Below, piece after piece: positions 1-11,691 of a stretch of DNA of 64,000 bases. Below the pieces are notes generated by a model that was not told where the DNA came from, searched no databases, and saw nothing but the letters and a program-made list of their open reading frames with translations. The position numbers and the translations under genes were made by a program. The stretch comes from Lepus europaeus (Eukaryota; Chordata; Mammalia; Lagomorpha; Leporidae), in assembly GCF_033115175.1 (NCBI RefSeq), contig NC_084831.1, forward strand, positions 41,944,002-42,008,001, given 5' to 3'. The stretch's first letter is position 1. Each line of letters starts with the position of its first letter.

Positions 1-1098
1 GGCAGCTCTGCCAGCTAGGATTTGGATCACTGGAATTGGAACTTCCCTGGAGTAGAAGAACGCCCAGGTCAGAGCCACAGATCTTGCTGGCTCTAAGCTG
101 GCAAGCCCTTCACTCGGCCCAGCTTCCAAAGTAACCACTGCTGCTGAGGGGACAGCCAAGTAGGGTGAGTAACATTGCAGGCAGGACTGTAAATTTCCTG
201 TTAGAGATGCCACCTGCCTTTACCTGGCCAGCTCTCCTCCCGGGCAAGCTAGGTAATGGAAGTCAGCAGGGTGCCTTCCCCAGGAAGTTCACACCTCCCT
301 TCGGATGTACCCCATGTGAAGAGATAGATAAGTCTTGGCCTCATAACTGACAAGGCCTTAAAACCCACCTGATTATTATTAAGCCCCTTCTGTCAGTTTC
401 TATTTGCCTCTCAGATGGAGAACTTATTCGTGACTTAGCACCATTCTTAGGTCCTCTAATAATGATTCTGTCCTTTGTTCTAGACCCTGTCTAGCCCACT
501 TGGGGCCTCATTCCTTTGTAATCATAGCCTCTACTCTAACATCAATGGCTCTACTCCAGACCTGTGTGTATTGATGGTCCTCCCCCAACTCAATGTTGTA
601 TGATTGTTCAGAATTTCTCTACAGACAGACCCCTCTACCCGGAAAAGATGAGTGGCTTTTCTCCCGGTCTTGGTTGGGATCAGCTTTAAACTACATCCAT
701 CAGACGGTCTTCACAGGGGTCCAGAGACCCCCCTCATTTCCTCTCCTTTATGAAATCCTCTCATTTATTGGTTAATGCCACTCTTGGGATCATTGGTTGC
801 TATTCGCACTCTGTCTTTTATACTACCGTGTCTGTTTAAGTGTTTACAGGAGTAGATAATGGAACAAACCAAGGCCTTCACAGCTGGGCGTTCAACCAAA
901 TGCTGCTGCAGGGATATACTCAGCTCCCCACCCACAAGACAGCGGCTTGAGACAATGCCCCATGACAGCAGAGAGTGCCTCATTGCCCCATGCAGGCAGG
1001 AAGTAGCTCTAAAGACAGATCATCGTCCCTTTCCCCTCCTGGGCTTTTTGGGCTAATGTAACCCCATAAAACTCCTGCTTTTTAACAAACAAAAGGGA
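1..1098 (+). mobile_element. Degraded endogenous retrovirus, 3' internal (env-end) region
   Basis: A frame near 762-850 reads a hydrophobic segment followed by a short tail and a stop (LIYWLMPLLGSLVAI..), like the end of a retroviral transmembrane Env. A purine tract (AAAAGGGAGA, 1090-1099) precedes the LTR-like part. The remaining frames are broken and no intact retroviral gene remains. The 5' part lies outside the window, and family assignment is not possible by eye. The stretch 1-600 is assigned mainly by adjacency. Confidence 0.5.
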
Positions 1099-1492
1099 GA
1101 ATACTAGTAAAATGGCATAGTCTTATCTATGGGGCAATCTATACCCCAACACCATCCTAGGCTCTAGCGCCCACTGCCATTGCTAGAAGCCAGGTGACCA
1201 CATGGCCCAACCACCAGTGTCAGCTCCACCCCATCCTAATGGGATTTGCTGCTCCTACTTCCCTGCCCAGCCTCCCCCCCCGACCCGTAAAATTTTAAAA
1301 GGACCTGTTCTTGAACATGTGGCTCTCTTTCTCTCCGTCTCTTGATCTCTCTCTGTCTCTTGATCTCTCTCTCATTCTCTCTCTTGATATCTCTTATGCT
1401 CTCCTTCTCCCTCTTTTCCTTTTTTGCCCCTTCCCTCCAGTCTGTTGGGTTTCCCTCAATAAACCTTTTCCTTTAAAAAAAACAAATGTTTA
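1099..1492 (+). mobile_element. Probable 3' LTR of the endogenous retrovirus
   Basis: Follows the polypurine tract. It has a TATA-like TAAAATTTTAAAAGG near 1287-1301, a CT-rich R/U5-like stretch (1320-1435) and AATAAA at 1458-1463, the usual order of LTR elements. The ends are not clean, and no TG..CA termini could be fixed. Confidence 0.5.
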
Positions 1493-1750
1493 AGGCAAAA
1501 GGACAATAGCCACCATCATGAAAACACATGAAAGAATAAAACAGACACAAAAATGAAAATGAGAAAGGAATCAAAACTACAGAAAACTACCAAACTACAA
1601 TGGGAAATAAAAAGAGAGGCCAAAGTGAACAAATATACAAAATAATCAGAAATCGCAGTAACAACCTTGTATTACCCATCAATAATAAACTTGAATGTAG
1701 TGTGTTCAATTTTCCAATCAAAATATACAGACTGGTTCAATGGATTTAGA
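1493..1750 (+). mobile_element. L1 ORF2-derived fragment (part 1)
   Basis: A-rich sequence with wording typical of old L1 ORF2, continuing after the intervening SINEs at 2472. No open frame. Confidence 0.6.
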
Positions 1751-1751
1751 A

Positions 1752-2471
1752 AGGCGGGAGGGGCTGTCATTGTGGTACATTAGGTTAAGCTGCCACCTGC
1801 AATACCAGCATCCCATATGAGTACTGGTTTGAGTCCCAGCCATTCTGTTTCTAGTCCAGCTCCTTAATAATGTGCATGGGAAAGCAGCAGAAGATGGCCC
1901 AAGTGCTTGTGCCCCTTATACCCACACGGGAGACCCAGTTGTACTTATGGGCTCCTGGTTTCTGCCTGGCCCAGACCTAGTCATTGCAGCCATTTGGAGA
2001 ATGAATCAGAAGATGGAAGAGCCGGCGCCGTGGCTCAACAGGCTAATCCTCCGCCTTGCGGCGCAGGCACACCGGGTTCTAGTCCCGGTCGGGGCACCGG
2101 ATTCTGTCCCGGGTTGCCCCTCTTCCAGGCCAGCTCTCTGCTGTGGCCAGGGAGTGCAGCGGAGGATGGCCCAAGTGTTTGGGCTCTGCACCCCATGGGA
2201 GACCAGGAGAAGCACCTGGCTCCTGCCATCGGAACAGCGCGGTGCGCCGGCCGCAGCGCGCTACCGCGGCGGCCATTAGAGGGTGAACCAACGGCAAAGG
2301 AAGACCTTTCTCTCTGTCTCTCTCTCTCTCTCACTGTCCACTCTGCCTGTCAAAAAAAAAAAAAAAAGAAGATGGAAGAGCTCTCTTTCCCTCTGTGTGT
2401 CTGAGTGTCTGTTTCTTCCTCTCTCTGTAACTCTGCCTTTCAAATACAATAGATAAATCTGGAAAAAAAAA
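1752..2471 (+). mobile_element. Older CSINE, split by a younger CSINE
   Basis: Head near 1752 (GGGGCTGTCATTGTGG), internal CATCCCATATGAG and GATGGCCCAAGTGC blocks, and a tail CTCTGCCTTTCAAATACAATAGATAAATC at 2433-2460. It is interrupted at about 2021-2366 by a younger element. Confidence 0.85.
2021..2366 (+). mobile_element. Young CSINE (GGCCGGCGCCGTGGCTCA type) nested in an older copy
   Basis: Near-consensus young rabbit SINE with poly(A) tail. Target-site duplication AGAAGATGGAAGAG at 2008-2021 and 2367-2380. The long CG-rich frames here are the SINE itself. Confidence 0.93.
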
Positions 2472-2870
2472 TCTTACTATATGCTGCCTACAACGAACTC
2501 ACCATTAAAGAATACATACAGTGAAAATGAATGGAAGGGAAAAAGATATTCCACGCAAATGGAAAGCAAAAGCAAGCAGGAGTAGCCATGCTTATATCAG
2601 AGGAAATGACCTTAAATTATAAAAAGGGACAGATATCATTTATCAATATAATAGGATCAATTCAACAAGAGGATATAACAATTATAAATATAAGTGCACT
2701 AACACTGAACCACATCAGAGATGAGCAATACGAAGGAGAAGGTAGACTTAACAGACATTTACAGGACATTTCATCCTTTATTTTTATGGGTACATGCAAT
2801 ATTCTCCAGTGTAGATCTTACGTTAGTCCACAAATCAATCTCAATAATTTTTAACAGAATTCGTACTCTT
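2472..2870 (+). mobile_element. L1 ORF2-derived fragment (part 2)
   Basis: Continuation of the L1 begun at 1493 (TGCTGCCTACAACGAACTCACC..). Residual ORF2-like codons (..KQAGVAMLISEEMTLNY..) occur at 2570-2630, with several breaks. Confidence 0.7.
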
Positions 2871-3214
2871 GGCCAGCGCCGCCATAGCTCAATAGGCTAA
2901 TCCTCCATCTGTGGCGCCAGCACACCGGGTTCTAGTCCCAGTCGGGGCGCCGGATTCTGTCCCAGTTGCCCCTCTTCCAGACCAGATCTCTGCTATGGCC
3001 TGGGAGTGCAGTGGAGGATGGCCCAAGTGTTTGGGCCCTGCACCCTCATGGGAGACCAAGAGAAGCACCTGGCTCCTGGCTTCGGATCAGCATGGTATGC
3101 CAGCCGCAGCACACCGGCTTCAGCGGCCACTGGGGGGTGAACCAACGGAAAAGGAAGACCTTTCTCTCTGTCTCTCTCTCTCTCACTGTCCACTCTGCCT
3201 GTCAAAAAAAAAAA
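2871..3214 (+). mobile_element. Young CSINE
   Basis: Head GGCCAGCGCCGCCATAGCTCA, body GGGCCCTGCACC.., tail CTCTGCCTGTC-A12. About 340 bp, full length. Confidence 0.92.
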
Positions 3215-3224
3215 ATTCTATGGG

Positions 3225-3481
3225 GTGGAAGTCAGTATTGTGGCACAGTGTTGTGGCACAGCAAATGGCCACATAAGAAAGGTCTGGGCCATATACCTGG
3301 AACTCCATCCAGGTCTCTTTGTGGGTGGCAGGGACCCAAGGACTTGGACCATCTCCCACTGCTTCCCAGGAGCATTAGCAGGGAGCTGGATCAGAGCAGA
3401 GCATCTGGGACTCCAACCAGCACTCCGACTTGCAAGTGTCACAGACAGCAGCTTAACCCACTGTGCCACAATGCTGGCCCC
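3225..3481 (-). mobile_element. CSINE, degraded
   Basis: Minus-oriented body (CACTGCTTCCCAGGAGCATTAGC) ending CACTGTGCCACAATGCTGGCCCC. The 3' tail part is missing or diverged. Confidence 0.75.
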
Positions 3482-3529
3482 TGCTTATTCACTAAACAAA
3501 TGTTTGTTTTTAATTTGTATATATTTTTA

Positions 3530-4147
3530 AAATATTAATTTATTTAGTTATTTGAAAGGCAAAGCAACAGAGAGGGATGGAGAAAGGGAGAGAGCTAGGG
3601 AGGGATGGAAAGGGAGAGAGAGATCATTCAACCACTGGTTCATTCCCCAAATGACCACAACACAGAAGCTTGGAACTCCATCCAGGTCTCTCACTTCTTC
3701 TGCTGCTTTCCCAGGTGCATTAACAAGAAGCTGGATTGGGGCCAGTGCTGTGGCACAGCAGGTTAAAGCCCTCATCTGAGGCACCGGCATCCCATATGGG
3801 CGCCGGTTCTAGTCCCAGCGCTCCTCTTCCGATACAGCTCTTTGCTATGGCCTGGGATTGCAGTAGAAGATGGCCCAAGTCCTTGGGCCCCTGCACCTAC
3901 GTGGGAGACCCGGAAGAAGCTCCTGGCTCCTGGCTTTGGATTGGCGCAGCTCCGGCTGTTGCGGCCATCTGGGGAGTGAACCAGCAGGTGAAAGACCTCT
4001 CTCTCTGTCTCTACCTCTCTCTGTAACTCTGTCTTTCAAATAAATAAAATCAATCTTTAAAAAACAAAACAAGACAAAACAGGAAGCTGCATTGGAAGCA
4101 TAGCTGCTAGGATCAAACCAGTGCTTCTGCCCCACAATATCAGCCCC
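3530..4147 (-). mobile_element. Older CSINE, split by a plus-strand CSINE
   Basis: Starts AATTTATTTAGTTATTTGAAAGGCAAAG and resumes after 4077 with GAAGCTGCATTGGAAGC, ending CACAATATCAGCCCC. The inserted copy occupies about 3738-4070. Confidence 0.8.
3738..4070 (+). mobile_element. CSINE2-type element nested in an older copy
   Basis: GGGGCCAGTGCTGTGGCACAG head to AAATAAATAAAATCAATCTTTAAAAAA tail. Flanked by diverged duplications AAGAAGCTGGATTG and AGGAAGCTGCATTGG. Confidence 0.9.
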
Positions 4148-4310
4148 TGTTTTGTTTGTTTGTTTGTTTTTTGTTTTTGTTTTTGTTTTTTTATTCTGGT
4201 ATCTTTGATAATTTCTCCTGTATTCCACTTCAAAATTTTATTCTTTTTTAGATGAAAATGTCCATTCTTTTCATTTTATGGGGCTTAGTCAATGGCCTTC
4301 TCCACAATTT

Positions 4311-4606
4311 TTTTTAAAAGATTTATTTTAGTTTTTGAATGGCAGAGTTACAGAGAGAGAGGGAAAGATAGAGAGATCTTCCATTTTCCGGTTCACTTGA
4401 AATGGCCAGTGCTGGGCCAGGCTAAATCCAGGAGCCAGGAGCTTCTTCCAGGTCTCCCACGTGGGTAGCAAGGGCCTAAGCACTTCCTAGGCACATTAGC
4501 AGGGAGCTAGAACGGAAGTGAAGCAGGTAGGATTTGAACCATCTCCCTTATGGGATGCTGGCATTTCAGGCAGCAGTTTAACTCCTTACACCACAACCCC
4601 AGCCCC
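4311..4606 (-). mobile_element. CSINE
   Basis: TTAAAAGATTTATTTTAG start, CAGAGTTACAGAGAGAGAGGG, and end CCACAACCCCAGCCCC. Confidence 0.88.
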
Positions 4607-4762
4607 TGCTCCATGATTTTTATGTGCCAATCTTTAAGAGCGAGTTTCAGTAGACATTGTTCAAGGTTGACTCTGAATCATCGCAGATATTTTTGTGTCT
4701 TATTAACCTTATCTAAAACTTCATGGAGTATAACAAAAGATAATTCTAAAAGTAAATCATGT

Positions 4763-5058
4763 TGGGGACCAGCGCTGTGGAGTAGCAGGTAAAGCTGCTG
4801 CCTGCAGTGCTGGCATCCCATGTGGGTGCTGGTTCCAGTCCTGGCTGTTCTGCTTCCAATCCAGCTCTCTGCTATGGCCTGGGAAATCAATGGAGCATAG
4901 CCTAAGTCCTTGGACTCCTGCACCCGCATGGCAGACCTGGATGAGGCTCCTGGCTCCTGGCTTCGGATGGGCGCAGCTCTGGCCATTGAGGCCATCTGGG
5001 GAGTGAAGCAGCAGATGGAAGACCTCTCTCTCTCTCTCTCTCTCTAACTCTGCCTTAA
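4763..5058 (+). mobile_element. CSINE
   Basis: GGGGACCAGCGCTGTGGAGTAG head, CT-rich tail ending TCTAACTCTGCC. The A-rich terminus is truncated. Confidence 0.9.
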
Positions 5059-5549
5059 ATCATGTGAATTAAAAGATAAATTATTAGCTCTTATATCCAT
5101 GCTTTAATTTACATTGCATAATATTCCAAAAGTTAACATTAACTTTTCAAAAATTGTCCTTACTGTGCACACAGCTTCATTTGCCTTGGGTAGTCTATTT
5201 CAATGTTGTATCTACATTCGTCAGCAGTTTTTATAAGTGAGGTAAGATTGAAAAGGATAATGTTTCTACAAAGTTTGAAAAAAAAAAAAAAGTCACACAT
5301 TAAAAAGAACTTCCAAAAGTGTGAACTCCATAAAGGTTCAGAGAATGTACAAAGCATAGATAAGTATTTAGGATTAGTCTTTGATTTTTATCTGAACTAC
5401 ACGATGAATATCAAACAAAAATATTGCCCTCAGAATTCACACTTTGAATTTTAAGCACAAAATCTCCATGGGGTCACATAGAGTGACGGAACTCAGATTC
5501 TGAATTTAACTCACTATGTTATTCTGATTTACTTTATAGCTACTGTTTT
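5059..5549. other. AT-rich intergenic DNA, nothing recognised
   Basis: No gene, and no repeat family that I can name. An A13 run lies near 5279-5291. Confidence 0.4.
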
Positions 5550-5888
5550 GTTTTGCTTTTTTGATTTTCATCTATCTAAAAGGCAAAGTGACATAGAGAG
5601 AGATAGAGATCGGGAGTTATAAGGAGATAGAGATAGGGAGTTATAAGGAGAGGAAGGGGGAGAGGGAGAGAAAATCTTTCATCTTCTGGTTCACTCCCCA
5701 ACAGGCATGGCACTGCCCAGCCAAATCCAGTAGCCCAGAACTCAATCTGGGTTTCCCATGTGGGGCCCAAACGTTGAGCCATCTTCTGCTCCTTCCCAGG
5801 ACGCATTGGCAGGAGGCTGGATAGGCACTCTAATTTGGGATGTGGGCATTCCACGCGGTGGCTTAACCTGCTGTGCCACAACTACTCT
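5550..5888 (-). mobile_element. CSINE with GATAGAGATAGGGAGTTATAAGG internal duplication
   Basis: Minus-oriented CSINE (CTAAAAGGCAAAGTGACATAGAG.. to CTGTGCCACAACTACTC). The purine tract contains an imperfect tandem repeat at 5600-5650. Confidence 0.8.
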
Positions 5889-6188
5889 AAGCACAGGAAT
5901 GCTTAGTGCCACTGAGGTGGGAGTAATGAACTGCACCCTAAGTAAATTCCACTGATTCCGACCCTCACAAGGCTCCTCTTGAAATAAACACTGAGTGTGC
6001 GTCTGTCGGGGCCTGCCACCTAACTGGGAGTCTTCTGAATTGACTCCCACATTGAACACAAGTTTATTAAAGGATGAGTAATTCAAAAGTGATCATTTTG
6101 TTCTGGTTTCAGTTAAGATGGAACAGCACATACCAACTCGTCTCCCACACTGAACACAACGCAATATCCTGGAAGGAATGCACGGAGA

Positions 6189-6760
6189 AGGGTGAGCATT
6201 TGGCACAGCAGTTAAAATGCCTCTTGGGATGTCATCATCCCAAGATGTCACCATCAGAGTGCCTGGGTCTCAGTCCCAGCTCCATTTCTTTCGTTCTTTT
6301 TAAGATTTATTTGAAAGGCAGAGTTACAGAGAGACAGAGAGAGAGAGGTCTTCTATCCACTGGTTCACTCTCCAGATGGCCACAACAGCCAGAGCTATGC
6401 CGATCCAAAGCCAGGAGCCATCTGGACTCAAGGACTTGGGCCATCTCCCACTGCTTTTCCAGGCCATAGCAGAGAGCTGGGTTGGAAGTGAAGCAGCCAG
6501 GACTTGAACTGCTGCCCATATGGGATGCTGGCACTTCAGGTGGTAGCTTTACCTGCTTCACCTCAGTGCCGACCCTCCTTGCTCCATTTCTGATCGAGCT
6601 TCCTGCTAATGTGCCTAGGAAGCAGTAAATGATGATTCAAGTATATGAGTCCCTCCACTTACATAGCAGACCCCAATGGAGTTGCTGGCTCCTGCTTTTG
6701 TCCTGGCCTGGTCCTCGCTGTTATGGCCATCTCTCTGTCACTTTGCCTTTCAAACAAAAC
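6189..6760 (+). mobile_element. Older CSINE, split by a minus-strand CSINE
   Basis: GAGCATTTGGCACAGCAGTTAAAATGCC head. Resumes after 6577 and ends CACTTTGCCTTTCAAACAAAAC. Confidence 0.8.
6296..6576 (-). mobile_element. CSINE nested in an older copy
   Basis: TTTTTAAGATTTATTTGAAAGGCAGAG to CACCTCAGTGCCGACCC. GCTCCATTTCT flanks both sides as target-site duplication. Confidence 0.9.
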
Positions 6761-7055
6761 TTTTTTTAGAAAAAGTAAAATAGCCTCAAAAAATTAAACC
6801 ACTATAAATCTAACACATAATTGTGATCAGTATACAGAAAACATACTGTGCTGAAAACAAAGTGCTGATAAAATAAATGAAATAATGCTTAAGTGGTGGG
6901 AAAGACATACCACGTTCATGGGTTGGAACGTTCTATACATTTTAAATTCTCTCAAGATCGATCTATAGGTTTAATACAATTCCAATCAGTTCCAATCAAT
7001 TCCTAGTATCAGCTCTTGTGTACATAAACAAATATATTCTAAAATTTAAATGGAG

Positions 7056-7327
7056 GAATGAGCTCGTGGGTTAAGATACCACCTGAGATGCCTGCATCCC
7101 AAGTTAGAAGCTCCACTTCCAACTTAGCTTCCAGCTAATGCATATTCCAGCAGGCAGCAGGTGGATGATTTAAGTACTTGGGTCTCTGCCATCTACATTG
7201 GATGCCTGGATTGGGTTCTGGGCTCTTGGCTTCAGCCTAGTCCAGCCCTGGCTCTTACAGGTATTTGGAGAGTGGAGTAGCAGACTGGAGATCTCTCTCT
7301 CTCAAATAAATAAACATTTTAAAAAAT
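7056..7327 (+). mobile_element. CSINE, diverged
   Basis: GAGCTCGTGGGTTAAGATACCACC near the head, and CTCTCTCAAATAAATAAACATTTT at the tail. Confidence 0.8.
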
Positions 7328-7815
7328 AAATGGAAAGCCAAAGAACAAGAATAGTCAAAACAGTTTTGAAAAACAAGCATAAATTTGGAGGATTTTAGCA
7401 AAGGAATAGATACATAGACTAATGGAAGAGAATATAAACAGACACATACAAGTGTGGCAAATTGATCTTTTGGCAAAGCTGCAAAGACAAGTTGGGAATA
7501 TTTATTTTCAATAAATAGTGCGTGGAACAATTGTTCATCCAAATGGAAAAGAATAAACTTAAACTTAAACTTCATATCACATAACAATTAACTCAAAATG
7601 AATCATGGATCTAAAGTCAAAATGCCAGAGTATTAAGATATTAGAAGAAAATGTAGGCATAATCTTTATGACTTTAGGTAAGACAATGAGTTCTTAGATA
7701 TGACAACAAAAGCACAGCCTATTTTAAAAATTACCAAGTTGGACTTAATGAAAATTAAAGACTCAACTTTGTGAAAGTATTGTTAAAGGAATGAATAAAC
7801 AAGCTATGGGTGTAA

Positions 7816-8140
7816 GCGTTTGTGATAGCTGTTATGGCACTGCTTGGCATGCTCACGTCCCATATCAGAGTTCCTAGGGAGTGCCAGGGTTTGATCTAAG
7901 CTCTGATCTCCATTCCAACTTCCTGCTAATGCACACTCTGGGGACAGCAAGTGAAGTCCCTGCCACCTGCCTGGGAGGCTTGAATGGAGTTCCCAGATCC
8001 TGACTTTGGCCTGGCCCAGACTGGGTTGTTGTAGGCATTTGGGGAGTAAACCAGCAGATGGGAAATCTCTCTTTATCTAACTCTTCCCCTGCCTCCAATC
8101 TCTCAACCTTTCAAATAAGTAAAACAATTTTTAAAAAGAA
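7816..8140 (+). mobile_element. CSINE, diverged
   Basis: TGTTATGGCACTGCTTGGCATGC head, and CCTTTCAAATAAGTAAAACAATTTTTAAAA tail. Confidence 0.8.
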
Positions 8141-8295
8141 AAAACAAGCTGTAGACAGGAAGAAAATGTTTTCAACAAAAAATTTTATCAAAAATACATA
8201 GATAAATCTGAATACTGAATAATAAAAAGAACAGCTAAAACAAGTATAAGGAAGAAAATAATAAGATTAAAGTGGACATTAATAAAAATAAAGCT

Positions 8296-8556
8296 GGAGT
8301 GGGCACTGTGGCACAGTGGGACAAGCCTCTTAGAACTCATGCATCCCATATTAGAATGCCAGTTTGAGTCCTGGTTGCTCCACTTCCAATCCAGCTTCCT
8401 GCTGATGTGCCTGGATGGGCTACAGATGAGAGACCAAGTACTGAGGACACTGCCACTTATTTGAGAAACCCAGATGGAGTTACTGGCTTCTGGCTTTGGT
8501 CTGGATATTGTGAGCATTTGGTGCATGAACTAGTGGATGGAAAGCGCGCTCTCTCG

Positions 8557-8596
<40 letters not shown>

Positions 8597-8628
8597 GCTT
8601 TTTGAATAAGTAAATAATCAATTTAAGA
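8296..8628 (+). mobile_element. CSINE with long CT tract
   Basis: GGAGTGGGCACTGTGGCACAGTGGG head. (CT)n at 8549-8596, tail GAATAAGTAAATAATCAATTT. Confidence 0.85.
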
Positions 8629-8708
8629 AATGTGTGTTTAAAAATTTTTTAAAGAAAAATAAAATTAAGAAACAATTCCATTTATAGTAACATCAAAAAG
8701 GATAAAAT

Positions 8709-8970
8709 AGGGGCTGGCACTGTGGCTTGGTGGGTAAAGCTGCCGCTTGCAGTGCCAGCATCCCATATGGGCTCCAGTTTGAGTCCTGGCTGCTCCTCTT
8801 CTGATCCAGGTCCCTGCTATGGCGTGGGAAAGCAGTAGAAGATGGCCCAAGTGCTTGGGCCCCTATACCCACCCGGGAGACCCGGAAGACGACCCTGGCT
8901 CCTGGCTTCGGATGGGCACAACTCCAGCTGATGTGGCAATCTGAGGAGTGAACCAGTGGATGGAAGATAC

Positions 8971-9001
<31 letters not shown>

Positions 9002-9081
9002 CCTCTCTCTCTCTCTCTTTCTGCCTCTGCCTCTCTGTAACTCTGCCTTTCAAATAAATAAATCAATCTTTAAAAAAATAA
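8709..9081 (+). mobile_element. CSINE
   Basis: Head GGGGCTGGCACTGTGGCTTGG. Target-site duplication AAAAAGGATAAAATA on both sides (about 8694-8708 and 9082-9096). Confidence 0.92.
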
Positions 9082-9532
9082 AAAAGGATAAAATACTTAG
9101 GAAAAAATTAACAAAATAATGCAAAACTTATACTTTAAAAATTATAAACATTCTTGAAAGAAATTAAAATTCCAAAAAAATAGAAAGACATCCCATGTTC
9201 ATGTATCAGAAAATTTAGTATTTTTAAGATGTGAATACTTCTCAGATTGATCACAGATCCAACACAGTCCACACCAATATCCAGCTAACTTCTTAGTTAT
9301 GAGTTTTTAATCCTGAAATTCATATGGAAATTAATTAGGCACAAAATAACCAAAATTATCTAGAAAAAGAAAACAAAGTTGAAAGACTTCTGCTTCCAAA
9401 TTTCTAACTTACTACAAAGCTCAAGTCATCAAGACAGTGTTGTGCTGGCATAAATACAGACGTAGCCATAAGCCCTCACATTTAGGATTGAGTTCTGTGA
9501 AGGACCAAGACAACTCAACAAGGGAAAGAAAC

Positions 9533-9835
9533 ATGGCCAGTGTGCTGTGGCGTAGTGGGCTAGGCCTCCACCTGTGGTACCCATGCTGCTCCTCTTCCAA
9601 TCCAGCTCTCTGCTATGGCCTGGGAAAGCAGTAGAGGATGGCCCAAGTCCTTGGGCCCCTGCACCTGCATGGGAGACTCGGAAGAAGTTCCTGGATCCTG
9701 GCTTTGGATCGGACCATCTCTGGCTGTTATGGTCATTTGGGGAGTAAACCAGCAGATGAAAGACTTTTCTCTCTGTTTCTCCCTGTCTGTAACTCTGCTT
9801 CGCAAGTAAATAAATAAAATCTTTTAAAAAATAAT
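9533..9835 (+). mobile_element. CSINE with internal deletion near the head
   Basis: GGCCAGTGTGCTGTGGCGTAGTGG head. Part of the second tRNA-related block is missing (GTACCCATGCTGCTCC). Tail AAATAAATAAAATC. Confidence 0.88.
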
Positions 9836-9872
9836 AATAAGGGGAAAAACCGTCTCTTCAACAAATGGTGCT

Positions 9873-10180
9873 AGGGGCCGGCCCTGTGATGTAGTGGGTG
9901 ATGCCTCTGCCTGCAGTGCCGACATCCCATGTGGGCGCCGGTTCAAGTCCCAGCTGCTCCACTCCTGGTCCAGCTCTCTGCTGTGGCCTGGGACAGCAGT
10001 GGAGGATGGCCCAGGTCCTTTGGCCCCTGCGCCCACGTGGGAGATCTGAAAGAGGCTCTTGGCTCCTGGCTTCGGATCGGCACAGCTCTGGCCGTTGTGG
10101 CCAATTGGGGAGTGAATCAGTGGATGGAAGACCTCTCTCTCTTTGCCTCTCTTTCTCTCTCCATGTAACTCAGACTTTCA
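9873..10180 (+). mobile_element. CSINE
   Basis: GGGGCCGGCCCTGTGATGTAGTGGG head, ending CATGTAACTCAGACTTTCAATTCC, joined to a minus-strand CSINE piece. Confidence 0.88.
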
Positions 10181-10312
10181 ATTCCTTGAGCCATAACCAC
10201 TGGTTCCTAGAGTCAGCAATGGCAGGAAGCTGGAGTCAGGAACCAGACCCAGAAATCAAATCCATACTCTGATATGGGAGGGGGGTGTTGTAATTGCTAA
10301 GCTAAATATTCT
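10181..10312 (-). mobile_element. CSINE fragment
   Basis: GCAGGAAGCTGGAGTCAGGAACCAG and a diverged end. Short piece only. Confidence 0.5.
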
Positions 10313-11353
10313 CTCTGATATTAAAAACTTTCATTCTTCAAAAGACACCACCAAGAAAAAAACAAACTGCAGAATAGGAGAAAATACTTGTAAATCATCT
10401 AGCTAATAAGGGGCTTAAATCTATATAAAGCATTTCCACAACTCAGTAAAAAGACAAATAACACAATTTCAAAATGGGAAAAAAAAACTTGAACAGACAT
10501 TTCTCCAAAGAAGATATACAGATGGCCAAAAACACATGAGAAGAACCTAAACATCCTTAACCATGAAGAAAATGCAAATGCAAACCACAGTGAGATACTG
10601 CTGCATAACCACCAGGATGGTTAGCATAAAGAAGATAGACAAGAACAAGTGTTAGAGTCATATCTATGAAATATATGAAATCTGTTCTCTTTATAGTAAT
10701 AAAAATTTTTTAAAATAAATAAAAGAATTAACGAAGAAAAATGTTGTCAGGGATATGGAGAAATTTACACCCTATTACACTGCTGGCGGAAATGTAAAAT
10801 GATATAGCTGCTATGGAAAATAACCAGGTTATTCTGAGACGTAAGTTAGCCAAAAGGTTAAACACACAGAGTTATATGATCCAGCAATTCCACTCGTAGA
10901 CATATACCCAACAGAAAAGAAAATGCATGCCCACACAAAAACTTGTGCACAAATGTGCACAGCAATACTATTCATGATAGCCAAAAAGTGTAAACAACTA
11001 AGATGTCTATCAACTGATGAATGGATAAATAAAATGCCATGTGCATCTATATCCAGATATGTGAATATTATTTTATAGTGAAAAAGAATGAAGTATTGAT
11101 GCATGCTACAAAATGTTCTTTAACTTTGAAAAAACTGGTATGTCCATGCAATCAAATGCTACACATCAGCAAAAGGCGTGGACTATTGACATATGCAACA
11201 ACTTGACTCTCAAAAGCCTTATGCTGAGTGAAAGAAGCCAGTCTCAGAAGGTTACATAGTGTATGATTACATTTACATAACATTCTGGAAAAGAAGAAAC
11301 TGTAAGAACAGAACAGAGCAGTGGATGCCAGGGGTAAGGAGTGGAGAAAAAGA

Positions 11354-11686
11354 TTTTTTTTTAAAGATTTATTTATTTATTTGAAAGTCAGAGTTACACA
11401 GAGAGAAGAGAGGAAGAGAGAGAGAGAGAGTCTTCCATCCACTGGTTCGCTCCCTAGATGCCACTATGGCCAGAGTGGTGCTGATCTGAAGCCAGGAGCC
11501 AGGAGCTTCTCCCAGGTCTCCCACGTGCGTACAGGGGCTCAAGGACTTGGGCCATCTTCCACTGCTTTCCCAGGCCATAGCAGAGAGCTAGATAGGAAGT
11601 GGAGCAGCCAGGTCTCAAACCGGAACCCATATGGGATGCCAGCACTTCAGGCCAGGGTGTTAACCCGCTGAACCATAGCACTGGCT
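11354..11686 (-). mobile_element. CSINE
   Basis: TTTAAAGATTTATTTATTTATTTG start, and GAACCATAGCACTGGC end. It is inserted in the L1. Confidence 0.9.
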
Positions 11687-11691
11687 TTTTT

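Larger units (their letters stand above)
6770..8295 (+). mobile_element. Old L1 ORF2 fragment, interrupted by CSINEs
   Basis: A-rich ORF2-type text at 6770-7050 and 7328-7810 (for example GGCAAATTGATCTTTTGGCAAAGC), split by CSINEs at 7056-7327 and 7816-8140. The frame is heavily broken. Confidence 0.7.

Noticed and set aside
2531-2854. 107-codon frame with L1 ORF2-like residues as a possible gene
   Set aside because: It is an L1 remnant with breaks on both sides.
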